Assembly (NCBI GenBank): GCA_965224495.1
Contig: CBDCZI010000015.1
Location: 186,001 to 250,000 of the forward strand
Reading direction: 5' to 3'
Origin: CBDCZI01 sp965224495
Lineage (GTDB): Bacteria; Bacteroidota; Bacteroidia; Cytophagales; JAAEPT01
Length of the DNA: 64,000 nt
The position numbers and the translations under genes were made by a program. The notes under the pieces were generated by a model. It had not been told where the DNA came from. It saw only the letters and a program-made list of their open reading frames with translations, and ran no database searches. This document shows, in pieces, positions 43,403 to 52,101 of this stretch (positions are counted from its first letter, which is position 1; each line of letters begins with the position of its first letter).

Positions 43403-46018
43403 TTAACCTAAGGCGACTAAACTTTCTTCCAAGGCTTTGATTTTTGCCTCACTGTCCGTTTGTTTTTTCTTTTCCATTGCCAACACCTTTTCTGGTGCAT
43501 TTTGAACAAATCGCTCATTAGCTAATTTCTTCTGTACGGACACCAACAAACCTTGTGCCCTTTTTAGCTCTCTATTCAATTCTTCTTTTTTCTCCTCTAC
43601 GTCAAGTATTTCAGGAATTGGAATATAAATCTCATCTCCTTTAGCAACAAAACTCGCTACCTGTTCAGGTTTTTCTGTCACAAAAACAAGAGAAGAAACA
43701 CCTGCCGTTTTCTTTATGATAGCTTCAAATTCAGAGTAAGCCGAAGTATCTTTTGCTTTCACTTTCAATGCTATTTTCTCTTTACCAGGAACTTTATTCG
43801 CTATTCTCAAGTTTCTAATCCCTGTGATCACCTCTTCAAAAAACGTTGCCGTTTCTCTCAATACATCATCTACCTTTGTTGCTTTAGGGTAATTTGCAAC
43901 CATAATATAGTCACCTTCTCCTCTATTTGCCAACTTAGAATAGATTTCTTCTGTAATAAAAGGCATAAACGGATGCAACATCTTCATCAAATCCTCAAAG
44001 ATAGCGACCGTAGCCTCATAAGTAGATTTCGCTATCGGCTCTTCAAAACCTGGTTTGATTTGTTCCAAGTAAACAGAACAAAAATCATCCCAAATTAATT
44101 TATACAAGGTCATTACCGCTTCAGACATACGGTAATCAGCAAAAGAACCCTCTAATTCTTCCAATGTTAAGTTGATTTTATTTCTCATAATAGAAATAGC
44201 CAACGTATCATTTACCGATTGCTCAGTAACCGCCCAACCTTCTACCAAACGGAAAGCATTCCATATTTTATTGGTAAAATTCCTTCCTTGCTCACACAAT
44301 TTCTCGTTAAACAATAAATCATTACCTGCAGGAGCCGAAAACAACATCCCCGCACGTACACCATCAGCACTATATTTTGCAATCAAATCTAACGGATCAG
44401 GCGAATTACCCAATGATTTAGACATTTTACGTCCCTTTTCATCACGCACCATTCCTGTGATATACACATTTTTAAACGGCAATTCTTTCGGGAACTCATA
44501 CCCCGCCATCACCATTCTCGCCACCCAAAAGAAGATAATATCAAACCCTGTCACCAAATCATTGGTAGGATAAAAATATTTGAACTCCTCATTATCAGGA
44601 TTGTTTATTCCATCAAAAACCGACATTGGCCACAACCAAGACGAAAACCACGTATCCAATACATCTTCATCCTGTTTCAAATCAGCCAACGTCAATTTAC
44701 CATCAATCGCCTGAGCCAAAACCAACGCTTCTGCATCCGTTTCTGCCACTACCACCTCTCCTGACGGCAAATAATACGCAGGAATACGGTGTCCCCACCA
44801 CAACTGGCGACTCACACACCAATCACGGACATTCTCCATCCACGAACGGTACATATTTTTAAACTTTGGCGGATGAATTTGAATCGTATCATTCTCCACA
44901 TTCTCCAAAGCAGGTTTCGCCAAATCAGTCATCTTACAAAACCATTGAGCCGACAATTTCGGTTCAATCACCTCATTTGTACGTTCTGAGTAACCAACAC
45001 TATTTTTGATTCCCTCGATTTTATCAAACTGACCAATCTCCTCTATCGCCTTAACGATTTTTTTTCTTGCAACAAACCTATTTTCACCCACAAACAAACC
45101 ACCCGCTTCGCTGATAGTCCCATTGTCATTCAACACATCAATCACTTCCAAATTGTGACGAAGTCCCAATTCATAATCATTAATATCGTGTGCAGGAGTC
45201 ACTTTCAAACACCCCGTACCAAACTCTAAATCAACATATTCATCAAAAATCACAGGAATTTCTCTGTTCACCAAAGGAACTAAAATTTTCTTTCCTGCCA
45301 ACTGCTTGTAACGCTCATCATTCGGATTTACACAAATCGCACTATCCCCCAAAATCGTCTCTGGACGAGTCGTTGCAATCGTAATAAAATCATCCTCCCC
45401 AACTATCTTATACTTTATATAAAACAATTTCGAATTCACCTCCTTATGTATCACCTCCTCATCCGAAAGTGCCGTCAATCCCTTTGGATCCCAATTAACC
45501 ATACGCACCCCTCTGTAAATCAGCCCTTTTTTGTGCAAATCCACAAAAGTTTTGATAACCGATTGCGACATATCCTCATCCATCGTGAACTTTGTACGTT
45601 CCCAATCACAAGACGCGCCCAATTTCTTCAATTGCTCAAGGATAATCCCTCCGTATTTCTCTTTCCATTCAAAAGCGTGACCCAAAAATTCTTCACGCGT
45701 AATATCTGTTTTCTTAATTCCTTGTTCAGCCAGCAAATTCACCACCTTCGTCTCCGTAGCAATCGACGCGTGGTCAGTACCAGGTACCCAACACGCCTCC
45801 TTGCCCTCCATACGAGCTTTTCTGACCAATACATCTTGAATTGTATTGTTCAACATATGCCCCATATGCAAGACACCCGTCACGTTTGGCGGAGGAATAA
45901 CCACCGAATACGCCTCTTTATCAGGATTTACCTTTGCGTGAAACAGATTTTTATCCATCCACGTTTTGTACCATTTATTTTCAACTTCCGACGGGTTATA
46001 TTTTTTATCTATTGCCAT
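43403..46018 (-). CDS. valS: Valyl-tRNA synthetase
   Basis: 871 residues. Class I signature PPPNVTGVLHMGHMLN (HIGH-type) near residue 42, KMSKSLGNSPDPLD (KMSKS) near residue 535, editing domain with TTRPETILGDSA, and a C-terminal coiled coil. Charges tRNA-Val in the cytoplasm. It is the first gene of the unit valS, ompA-like, STAS-like array. Confidence 0.97.
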   Translation of the reverse strand: MAIDKKYNPSEVENKWYKTWMDKNLFHAKVNPDKEAYSVVIPPPNVTGVLHMGHMLNNTIQDVLVRKARMEGKEACWVPGTDHASIATETKVVNLLAEQGIKKTDITREEFLGHAFEWKEKYGGIILEQLKKLGASCDWERTKFTMDEDMSQSVIKTFVDLHKKGLIYRGVRMVNWDPKGLTALSDEEVIHKEVNSKLFYIKYKIVGEDDFITIATTRPETILGDSAICVNPNDERYKQLAGKKILVPLVNREIPVIFDEYVDLEFGTGCLKVTPAHDINDYELGLRHNLEVIDVLNDNGTISEAGGLFVGENRFVARKKIVKAIEEIGQFDKIEGIKNSVGYSERTNEVIEPKLSAQWFCKMTDLAKPALENVENDTIQIHPPKFKNMYRSWMENVRDWCVSRQLWWGHRIPAYYLPSGEVVVAETDAEALVLAQAIDGKLTLADLKQDEDVLDTWFSSWLWPMSVFDGINNPDNEEFKYFYPTNDLVTGFDIIFFWVARMVMAGYEFPKELPFKNVYITGMVRDEKGRKMSKSLGNSPDPLDLIAKYSADGVRAGMLFSAPAGNDLLFNEKLCEQGRNFTNKIWNAFRLVEGWAVTEQSVNDTLAISIMRNKINLTLEELEGSFADYRMSEAVMTLYKLIWDDFCSVYLEQIKPGFEEPIAKSTYEATVAIFEDLMKMLHPFMPFITEEIYSKLANRGEGDYIMVANYPKATKVDDVLRETATFFEEVITGIRNLRIANKVPGKEKIALKVKAKDTSAYSEFEAIIKKTAGVSSLVFVTEKPEQVASFVAKGDEIYIPIPEILDVEEKKEELNRELKRAQGLLVSVQKKLANERFVQNAPEKVLAMEKKKQTDSEAKIKALEESLVALG

Positions 46019-46134
46019 TTCGCAGACCTATTTATTAGCTATAATCTATTCAAAAAAGGAGGAATCTCCTTTATACAGTTCAATCTATAAAGTTCCGAAA
46101 CTAATTGCTTTGGTGCAACTTTTAGCACGTATAT

Positions 46135-46302
46135 TAGGACGTGCCCTCGCAGTTGTCGTTGATTTTTCTTCAATTTGCAGAAAGTCTATTCAAGTTCATC
46201 AATCCCTCCGCCCAAAACAACAGCGAGGTCGGGCTTTATCGTTCTCAATCTTTTGTTCGTTCCTCACAAAAGGATTTCCACTTCAATCCCTCACGCGAAG
46301 TA
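46135..46302 (+). repeat. Dispersed structured repeat, copy B
   Basis: Plus-strand copy of the repeat at 39081-39176. It shares TCGGGCT, GTTCTCAATCTTT, TTCGTTCCTCA, AAAGGATTTCCAC and ATCCCTCACGCG. It has an extra segment of about 80 bp after the GCGTGCCC-like start. The hairpin (46250-46272) is CTTTTG/CAAAAG with the same loop as copy A. Confidence 0.7.
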
Positions 46303-46362
46303 CATATTCCCAAAACAAGCCACTAGCCATCTTTCCAACGCACACACAATCACGAAACACTT

Positions 46363-46383
46363 CCCCTCCTTTCCAAGGAGGGG
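46363..46383. repeat. GC-rich hairpin element
   Basis: CCCCTCCTT-TCC-AAGGAGGGG, followed by ACTAAGGGGTGG, in AT-rich intergenic DNA. Reminiscent of short REP-like palindromes. No partner copy is seen in this window. Confidence 0.5.
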
Positions 46384-46531
46384 ACTAAGGGGTGGTTTTC
46401 GCCACAAACACTAAAAAACAACACATAAATAAAAACCTTTGGACTGAGTTAAATCTTTAACGTAGCTAACAAAACACTCCCTTGCTAATTCGGAGAACAT
46501 TAACGATATTGTAAGCTCATATAAAGAAAAT

Positions 46532-46563
46532 ATATCAGGAATCGCGAAAACGATTCCTGATAT
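46532..46563. other. 13-bp perfect inverted repeat at the left edge of the cassette array
   Basis: ATATCAGGAATCG pairs with CGATTCCTGATAT across CGAAAA; seven bases later begins GTTGTGTTT, the inferred start of the first cassette. The right arm is in the position of the inner palindrome of the attC-like sites, but sequence similarity to them is weak. Confidence 0.45.
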
Positions 46564-46786
46564 CGAAATGTTGTGTTTCATACAAAAACGAGCCAACCGC
46601 ACAATATACACATTTATTTTTTTGCCAATCGCTCAATATCCAACGCTAAAAAATAAAAGAGTAAAATTTTCCAACCGCAGACCGAATATTCAAATAAAAA
46701 GATTAGATTTGTCAACAAATGACAAGTCTAATGAAAGTAACTATTTGGAGAATATATTAGAGAGTTGAGAAATCTAAACGCATTGA

Positions 46787-46972
46787 CTTTCAACTCAAAT
46801 TGCTGCAAAAAATAACTTAGATAGTGCAAATCTAAGCAAAATCGAAAACGGAAGATGTGACTTTGACCATCAACGACTTTTAAAATTAGCAAAAGTATTC
46901 CAGTTAAACATCAAGGATCTCAGAAAGGACTTTGTGAGCTCATCAAATAGCAAAACAAATTTACGAATGTGA
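46787..46972 (+). pseudogene. XRE/C-protein-like regulator fragment
   Basis: 61 in-frame codons reading LSTQIAAKNNLDSANLSKIE, then NGRCDFDHQRLLKLAKVFQL, a helix-turn-helix of XRE type as in restriction-modification controllers. A stop precedes it in frame; the N-terminus continues in another frame (RELRNLNALTF). No intact gene. Confidence 0.7.
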
Positions 46973-47060
46973 TTGCACAAAAGAAATGCTAAGTTGTTGC
47001 GGAAGAATAAGCAGCATACAGAAGACAATTAAATAATCAATATAAAAAAGTAAAAGCCAT

Positions 47061-47266
47061 ATGAAAATAGTATCTTTTTATTCAGGAGCAGGTGGTTTAG
47101 ACCTTGGATTTCAAAAAGCAGGGTTTGATATTATTTGGGCAAACTGACTTTTACAAACTCAATTTGGGAAACTTATGAAAAAAAGCACCCAAAAACGATA
47201 CTTGATAAAAGGAGTATTGTAAATATACCAGCAGATGAAGTTCCTGAATGTGATAAAACAACATAA
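47061..47266 (+). pseudogene. DNA cytosine-5 methyltransferase N-terminal fragment
   Basis: ATG 47061 gives MKIVSFYSGAGGLDLGFQKA, motif I of m5C methyltransferases, and stops at 47147. From 47150 another frame continues SIWETYEKKHPKTILDKRSI and ends at 47266. Later motifs (PCQ catalytic loop) are absent. With the XRE fragment it is the relic of a type II restriction-modification system. Confidence 0.8.
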
Positions 47267-47399
47267 ATCAAATCCTTCACTAACATTAGGTTCATTTACC
47301 TATTTTCAAAACAGAATTAAAGGTGTAAGTAATTAACTCAGAGAGAACGTAAGCGGAATTATCAATAAACTGAGGCTTTAGAGGGAATTAAAGAACTTT

Positions 47400-48185
47400 T
47401 TGAAAACAGGAATTGGATATAATATAGAACCAGATTTTGAAAGTGAAAAAGAACAATACAAATCCTTTTATTCTGAGATTGTACTACAAAAAGATGAAGT
47501 TTTAAAAGAACTTTTAGATATAAGAGAAGAAAACAAAAAACTAAATCAAACTATAAAAAAACAAAATACTGATTGGGAGAAAACGTTTAACTCTCAAAAA
47601 ACAGAAGTTGCCAAAAAATTTGATGATGAATATACTCGTCACAAATCTAAAATGTTAACTGAATCAGAAGATTTTTATGAGAAAAAATTGGCTGTTAAAA
47701 ATGCTGTGACATATTGGTCAAAAAAGGCTAAATCTCATCAAAAAAATAGTTTTATTTTTGGCGGAATTGCAGGTTTATTAATGGTCATTACAGTAATTGC
47801 GATTTTTATGTTGGGTAAATACATTATTGGTTTAGACCTAACAGATAAAACTGGAGATGGACTCAAAATTTTAACCGAAACTGGAGCGCTTCAATTATGG
47901 GTTTATGGGTTTTTTATAATTTCTATGACTATTGTTTGGCTTTGGTTTATTAGACTTTTGGTTAAAGTCTTTTTAAGTAATCTACACTTGCTATCTGACG
48001 CTAAAGAGAGAGAGACTATGATACAAACATATTTGGCATTTGAGCGAGAAGAAAAAACATTAAAAGATACTGATAGAGATTTGATACTTCCGTCAATATT
48101 TAGAGTTTCCGCAAATGGGTTTATAAAAGATGACTCTACTCCAAATACACCAATTAGCATAATTACAAAGAAATTTACTGAATGA
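47400..48185 (+). CDS. DUF6161-like membrane protein, possibly truncated
   Basis: 261 residues from TTG 47400; no ATG is near, and the N-terminus may be missing. About residues 20-105 are charged coiled coil, followed by two membrane segments (about 118-140 and 165-190) and a soluble tail. The pattern fits DUF6161 proteins, known from defence regions, but the match is from memory. It is the only open gene of the first inferred cassette. Confidence 0.6.
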   Translation: MKTGIGYNIEPDFESEKEQYKSFYSEIVLQKDEVLKELLDIREENKKLNQTIKKQNTDWEKTFNSQKTEVAKKFDDEYTRHKSKMLTESEDFYEKKLAVKNAVTYWSKKAKSHQKNSFIFGGIAGLLMVITVIAIFMLGKYIIGLDLTDKTGDGLKILTETGALQLWVYGFFIISMTIVWLWFIRLLVKVFLSNLHLLSDAKERETMIQTYLAFEREEKTLKDTDRDLILPSIFRVSANGFIKDDSTPNTPISIITKKFTE

Positions 48186-48198
48186 AAGAAGTACGAAA

Positions 48199-48391
48199 AC
48201 ACAACAATGGTGAAAGACCCTATAATTAATACGGGTTTTGGTGCTTAATCCAAAGTTCAGTGCATTTTACAAAGTCCGCAAAATTTACAATTTTGCGTGT
48301 CTATTATTAAAGAAAAAATTATAAATTTGGCTAAGTGCTTAATCCGAAAGTTCAGTTCTCTGAATTCCCGTACTAACCATAGCCTAGACGT
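48199..48391 (+). other. attC-like site 1 (left part, interrupted by IS1182)
   Basis: Starts ACACAAC and AATGG, with inner arm TATAATTAATACGGG. The far arm CCCGTACTAACCATA pairs with it imperfectly, then AGACG|T. The final GTTGTGTGTA lies beyond the IS at 50058. Bases GAAAACACAAC before it are complementary over nine bases to the cassette start at 46570. No integrase is present, so function is inferred. Confidence 0.65.
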
Positions 48392-50055
48392 CAGACTGTC
48401 TAATAACTATAAGCGAAATTAGTTATCACATAGTTTGTTGTAAAAGGTATAAATAGCTATCTTTAAGCTATGAGCTACATCACTGGATTTGACAGAAACC
48501 AAGCTGTTTTGATACCCGAAACTATAAACCAACTTATTGATACAAACAATCCTGTTAGGTTTATTGATGTTTTTGTTGATTCTCTTCAAACGGCAGATTT
48601 TGGTTTTAGAAACCCTAACAGAAATACAAATGGCAGACCGCCATTTCACCCCAAAGACTTATTAAAGCTATATATTTATGGCTATTTGAATAAACTAAGA
48701 TCATCAAGAGCCTTGGAGAAAGAGTGCAAGCGAAACATAGAACTCATTTGGCTAATCAAGGGATTAGTACCTGACCACAATACGATTGCTAATTTCAGAA
48801 AGAACAATCCTAAAGCGATTAAAAAAGTATTTAGAGCTACAGTCAATATAGCTAAAAACTTAGATTTGATTGGTGGTGTTTTACTTGCTGGTGACGGGAC
48901 AAAATTAAGAGCTCAGAATTCTAAAAAGAATAATTACAATCAAAAGAAAATAGACCGACACATTGCTTATATCGAAACCAAATTAGCAGAGTATTGTTCG
49001 TTATTAGAATCAGCAGACGGAGACCAGAAAAAACAAATCCAAGCGAAGATAGAGAAGCAAAATAAACATAAAAAACAGTACTTAGCAATTGAAAAACAAC
49101 TTGAGGAAACAGGAGAAAAACAAGTATCTACCTCTGACCCTGAGGCACGACAATTAGTTATTAGAGGTGTTGTTACTGAGGTTTGCTACAATGTTCAATC
49201 TACAGTTGATGCTAAAAACAAAATCCCTATTGATTATAAGGTTACCAACAAAAACGACAAACAGGCAATGACAGACATGGTGAAAAGTGCCATTGATATC
49301 ATAGGAAGCAATGAGTTTAACGCCGTTTTTGATAAGGGGTATTACACAGCTGAACAAATTCACGACACTCAAAAACTAGGTGTAACCACTCATGTATGTG
49401 TTCCTGCACCAGCCTCTAATGCGCCGGACAAATCATATAATGTAAGTGAATTTTAATACAATACAGAGAAAGACAGCTATACCTGCCCCGCAGGAAATAC
49501 ATTAACAACTAATGGTAATTGGTACAACAAACGAGTATATAAAGTCAAGCAATATAAAACCAATAAATGTAAAGCATGCCCGGTAAAATCTAGCTGCACA
49601 AAATCTAAATCACAACGAATAATCGAACGTCACCAATTTGCAGAAGCACTAGTTATTAACAAACAAAACATAGCGAAGAACCCAGAAATCTACGCACAAA
49701 GACAAGCTGTGGTTGAGCACCCTTTCGGGACAATGAAAAGGTCTTGGGGATTTGACTATATCATGACAAAAAAATCAAAAAAACATGCTTCCGCAGATGT
49801 TGGTCTTATCTTCATAGCCTACAATCTTAAAAGATTGATGAATATCATAGGTATAACGGGGTTATTAGAGGTAATAACCTCCTTTTTTCATCGTTTACAC
49901 TCTGTTTATCTCTATTTCTTCATATATCACTCTATTAAGCTAAAAAACAGAGTCTCTTCTAGCTTTTTTACTTTGTCCCAGATTTCTATATTTTAGTCGT
50001 ACTTTTCTGTATTTTTGAATACTAACAAAAAAAACGGAGGTTTTTAGACAAGCTG
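48392..50055 (+). mobile_element. IS1182-family element, copy 1
   Basis: 1664 bp. Imperfect terminal repeats CAGACTGTCTAATAAC and CAGCTTGTCTAAAAACC (complement), target duplication ACGT at 48388-48391 and 50056-50059. Inserted in the crossover region of attC-like site 1. Its transposase has one nonsense codon. Confidence 0.92.
48470..49996 (+). pseudogene. IS1182 transposase, copy 1 (nonsense mutation)
   Basis: Identical in design to the intact 508-residue copy at 52180, but an AAA codon is TAA at 49454-49456, cutting the protein at residue 328. The remainder is intact in the same frame. Confidence 0.93.
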
Positions 50056-50067
50056 ACGTTGTGTGTA
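50056..50067 (+). other. attC-like site 1, right remainder / start of cassette 2
   Basis: ACGT (target duplication) overlapping GTTGTGTGTA, whose exact reverse complement TACACACAAC opens the next site at 51972. This places the start of the two-gene cassette here. Confidence 0.65.
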
Positions 50068-50090
50068 ATTGAAAAACTATTAGGAAATGG

Positions 50091-50579
50091 TTAAAAATAT
50101 TCTGTTTTTAATTCTTGAATTGACATACTTAAATAATTATTAGGTATTTTAGGCATCATTCTATAAAGACGATTTTTTGCTTGTTGTACTAATGATTTTT
50201 TAAAAATGAAAATATATTTATTATTTATAGGAATAGAATTATCAATAGCGAGAGTTGAACCTAAAACTTTCTTTAATAATTTATTTCTATCAAGGTTTTT
50301 CATATTTTTATAATTAAACCTTAATTCTACTAACAGAACCTCTTCATTCGATTCATCATCAATCACAAATGCACAATCCATTGAACTATTATTTACTCTG
50401 TGTTCAGATTGTGCTATTTTTAACTCTACGCAATCCATATCTAAAACGATATCAGTCTCATTGAAAACTAACACTCCCGTATAGCCTTCATTTATAATTA
50501 AATCATTAAAATTAACAAGACATTCTGATTTGTTTAATGAATTACTAAGAGTTAGTGTCTTTATTTTTGAGTACTTCAT
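50091..50579 (-). CDS. Unknown protein paired with an AAA ATPase
   Basis: 162 residues, soluble. A central strand pattern DCAFVIDDESNEEVLLVELRFNYKN recalls nuclease folds of PD-(D/E)xK type (Asp, then ELR), but this is not certain. It begins 3 bp after the ATPase stop, so they form one unit. Genes of this kind beside AAA_15/21 ATPases are often effector partners in phage defence; that role is an inference. Confidence 0.65.
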   Translation of the reverse strand: MKYSKIKTLTLSNSLNKSECLVNFNDLIINEGYTGVLVFNETDIVLDMDCVELKIAQSEHRVNNSSMDCAFVIDDESNEEVLLVELRFNYKNMKNLDRNKLLKKVLGSTLAIDNSIPINNKYIFIFKKSLVQQAKNRLYRMMPKIPNNYLSMSIQELKTEYF

Positions 50580-50582
50580 TTG

Positions 50583-51893
50583 TTAAATCCCGTATTGTGA
50601 TATTTTATCTATCGCTATATTAAAAGATTCAAAAATTGGTTCAATATCTTTTCCTAAAAAAGAATAGTTATAGCAATATTCTTCTTTAGATTTTTCAGCC
50701 AAATAAAAATTCACACTATCTAAATTACCTTCTTTTTCAGAAATATATCTTATAGCACTTATCATATCAGGATTGTGACTTGCTATAAAAAATTTAATTC
50801 CATATTTTTTATTTAATAAAACTATTAATCGAGCATATTCAATAATCCATTGTGGATGTAAGTTTGATTCAGGTTCATCAATTATTAATAATGTTTTATC
50901 TGTTAAAGAACCATTATTAAGTAGTAATTGTATAATTGAAAAAGATTTTATGCCAGTAGCAACATCTAATAAATTAAAAACTGCTCCATCCTTACGTTTG
51001 AATTTAAAAACATCTTCAGAATAGATACTTTCTTCAACTTCGGCACTACCATTTATAATATTATCGTTAATTTCTTTAGAAAAACGATTTTCAACATTAT
51101 TTTTTTGTGTGAGTAGTAAATTTAAATCATCCCAATAAACATTTTCGGAATTATCAACAGATATCATCATTGGTGTATCAATGTATATAGCATTTTGAAT
51201 AGAATATGGTATTGAAAGATGATTTAGATTAAGTGAAACTATTACTTCGTCATATTCTAAAATTTCAAACATATCAGGAATATCTCCTTCTGAAAAAACA
51301 TTTCTTAATTCTTCAACAAACAGTGAGTTTGGTCTTGATTTAATTTTACCAATTGCCTCTTTAAATTTAGAGTCAACAAGTTCTTTTATTTTTGAAAAGT
51401 ATTCAGAATAATCTCCAATATCAGTATCTTTAACTTTTAATAAATCACGCATAATGTGCTTCAATCTATTAAGTTTAATTTCACTTTCCTCTTTTTCATA
51501 AAAATCTACATATAGATTTTCGAATCGGTTTAAAATATTAACCCATTTTACAAGTTCTTCTTCCAAATATTCAGAATTTACTAAACCTCTTCTCAAATCC
51601 ATTAATTCTCTTTGAAAATCATTTCTTGAATTTCTATCTTTAATACCATATGATAATTCCCTTCTGACAATATCCAAAAAACGAACAACATTTTTTAATT
51701 CAAAATATAGTTTTTTCTTTGTTAAAACATCATAATTAGAAACTGTTTTATATAAAAAATAAAGTAATTTAGAAATCGAACTTTTTCCTGACCCGTTTTC
51801 TCCAGCAACAACAGTTATCCCCTCAATTGCAATATCTGCGGATTTTACCGCCCGAAATCCATCTATTTTAACACGTATCCTTGAAGAGTTCAT
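50583..51893 (-). CDS. AAA_15/AAA_21-type ATPase (OLD/RecF-like)
   Basis: 436 residues from ATG 51893 (frame open to 51920). Walker A GENGSGKSS at about residue 30, a long helical insertion, ABC-like region DVATGIKSFSIIQLLL, Walker B LLIIDEPESNLHPQW and the switch His in IASHNPDM. No TOPRIM domain, so it is an ATPase subunit like those of Septu, PARIS or AbiL systems. The pair lies inverted inside its cassette. Confidence 0.85.
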   Translation of the reverse strand: MNSSRIRVKIDGFRAVKSADIAIEGITVVAGENGSGKSSISKLLYFLYKTVSNYDVLTKKKLYFELKNVVRFLDIVRRELSYGIKDRNSRNDFQRELMDLRRGLVNSEYLEEELVKWVNILNRFENLYVDFYEKEESEIKLNRLKHIMRDLLKVKDTDIGDYSEYFSKIKELVDSKFKEAIGKIKSRPNSLFVEELRNVFSEGDIPDMFEILEYDEVIVSLNLNHLSIPYSIQNAIYIDTPMMISVDNSENVYWDDLNLLLTQKNNVENRFSKEINDNIINGSAEVEESIYSEDVFKFKRKDGAVFNLLDVATGIKSFSIIQLLLNNGSLTDKTLLIIDEPESNLHPQWIIEYARLIVLLNKKYGIKFFIASHNPDMISAIRYISEKEGNLDSVNFYLAEKSKEEYCYNYSFLGKDIEPIFESFNIAIDKISQYGI

Positions 51894-51971
51894 AATTATG
51901 TACAATATATTTGTAGACACAAAAGTATAAAATATATTTGAATTTTTGTCCTGATTTCAGTATATAAAAAC

Positions 51972-52101
51972 TACACACAACAATGTATAAAAATAATTGC
52001 GGGTTTTGTGATAAATTCAAAGGTTGTATCTTTGAAAAAAGTTTAGTGATAAATTGAAAGGTTTGTGCCTTGAAATCCGCAACTATTCTTATACTAAACG
52101 T
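51972..52101 (+). other. attC-like site 2 (left part, interrupted by IS1182)
   Basis: TACACACAAC (complement of the cassette start at 50058), then AATGTATAAAAATAATTGCGG. About 75 bp later CCGCAACTATTCTTATAC pairs with it, then TAAACG|T. The IS follows; GTTAGGC resumes at 53768. Confidence 0.8.

Noticed and set aside
45446..46090. 214-codon plus-strand frame
   Set aside because: It lies antisense to valS, which has full motifs; the translation has His/Arg-rich composition typical of a shadow frame.
46411..46768. Short frames of 66 codons on both strands at the array edge
   Set aside because: No family resemblance, overlapping one another and the 13-bp inverted repeat; likely non-coding.
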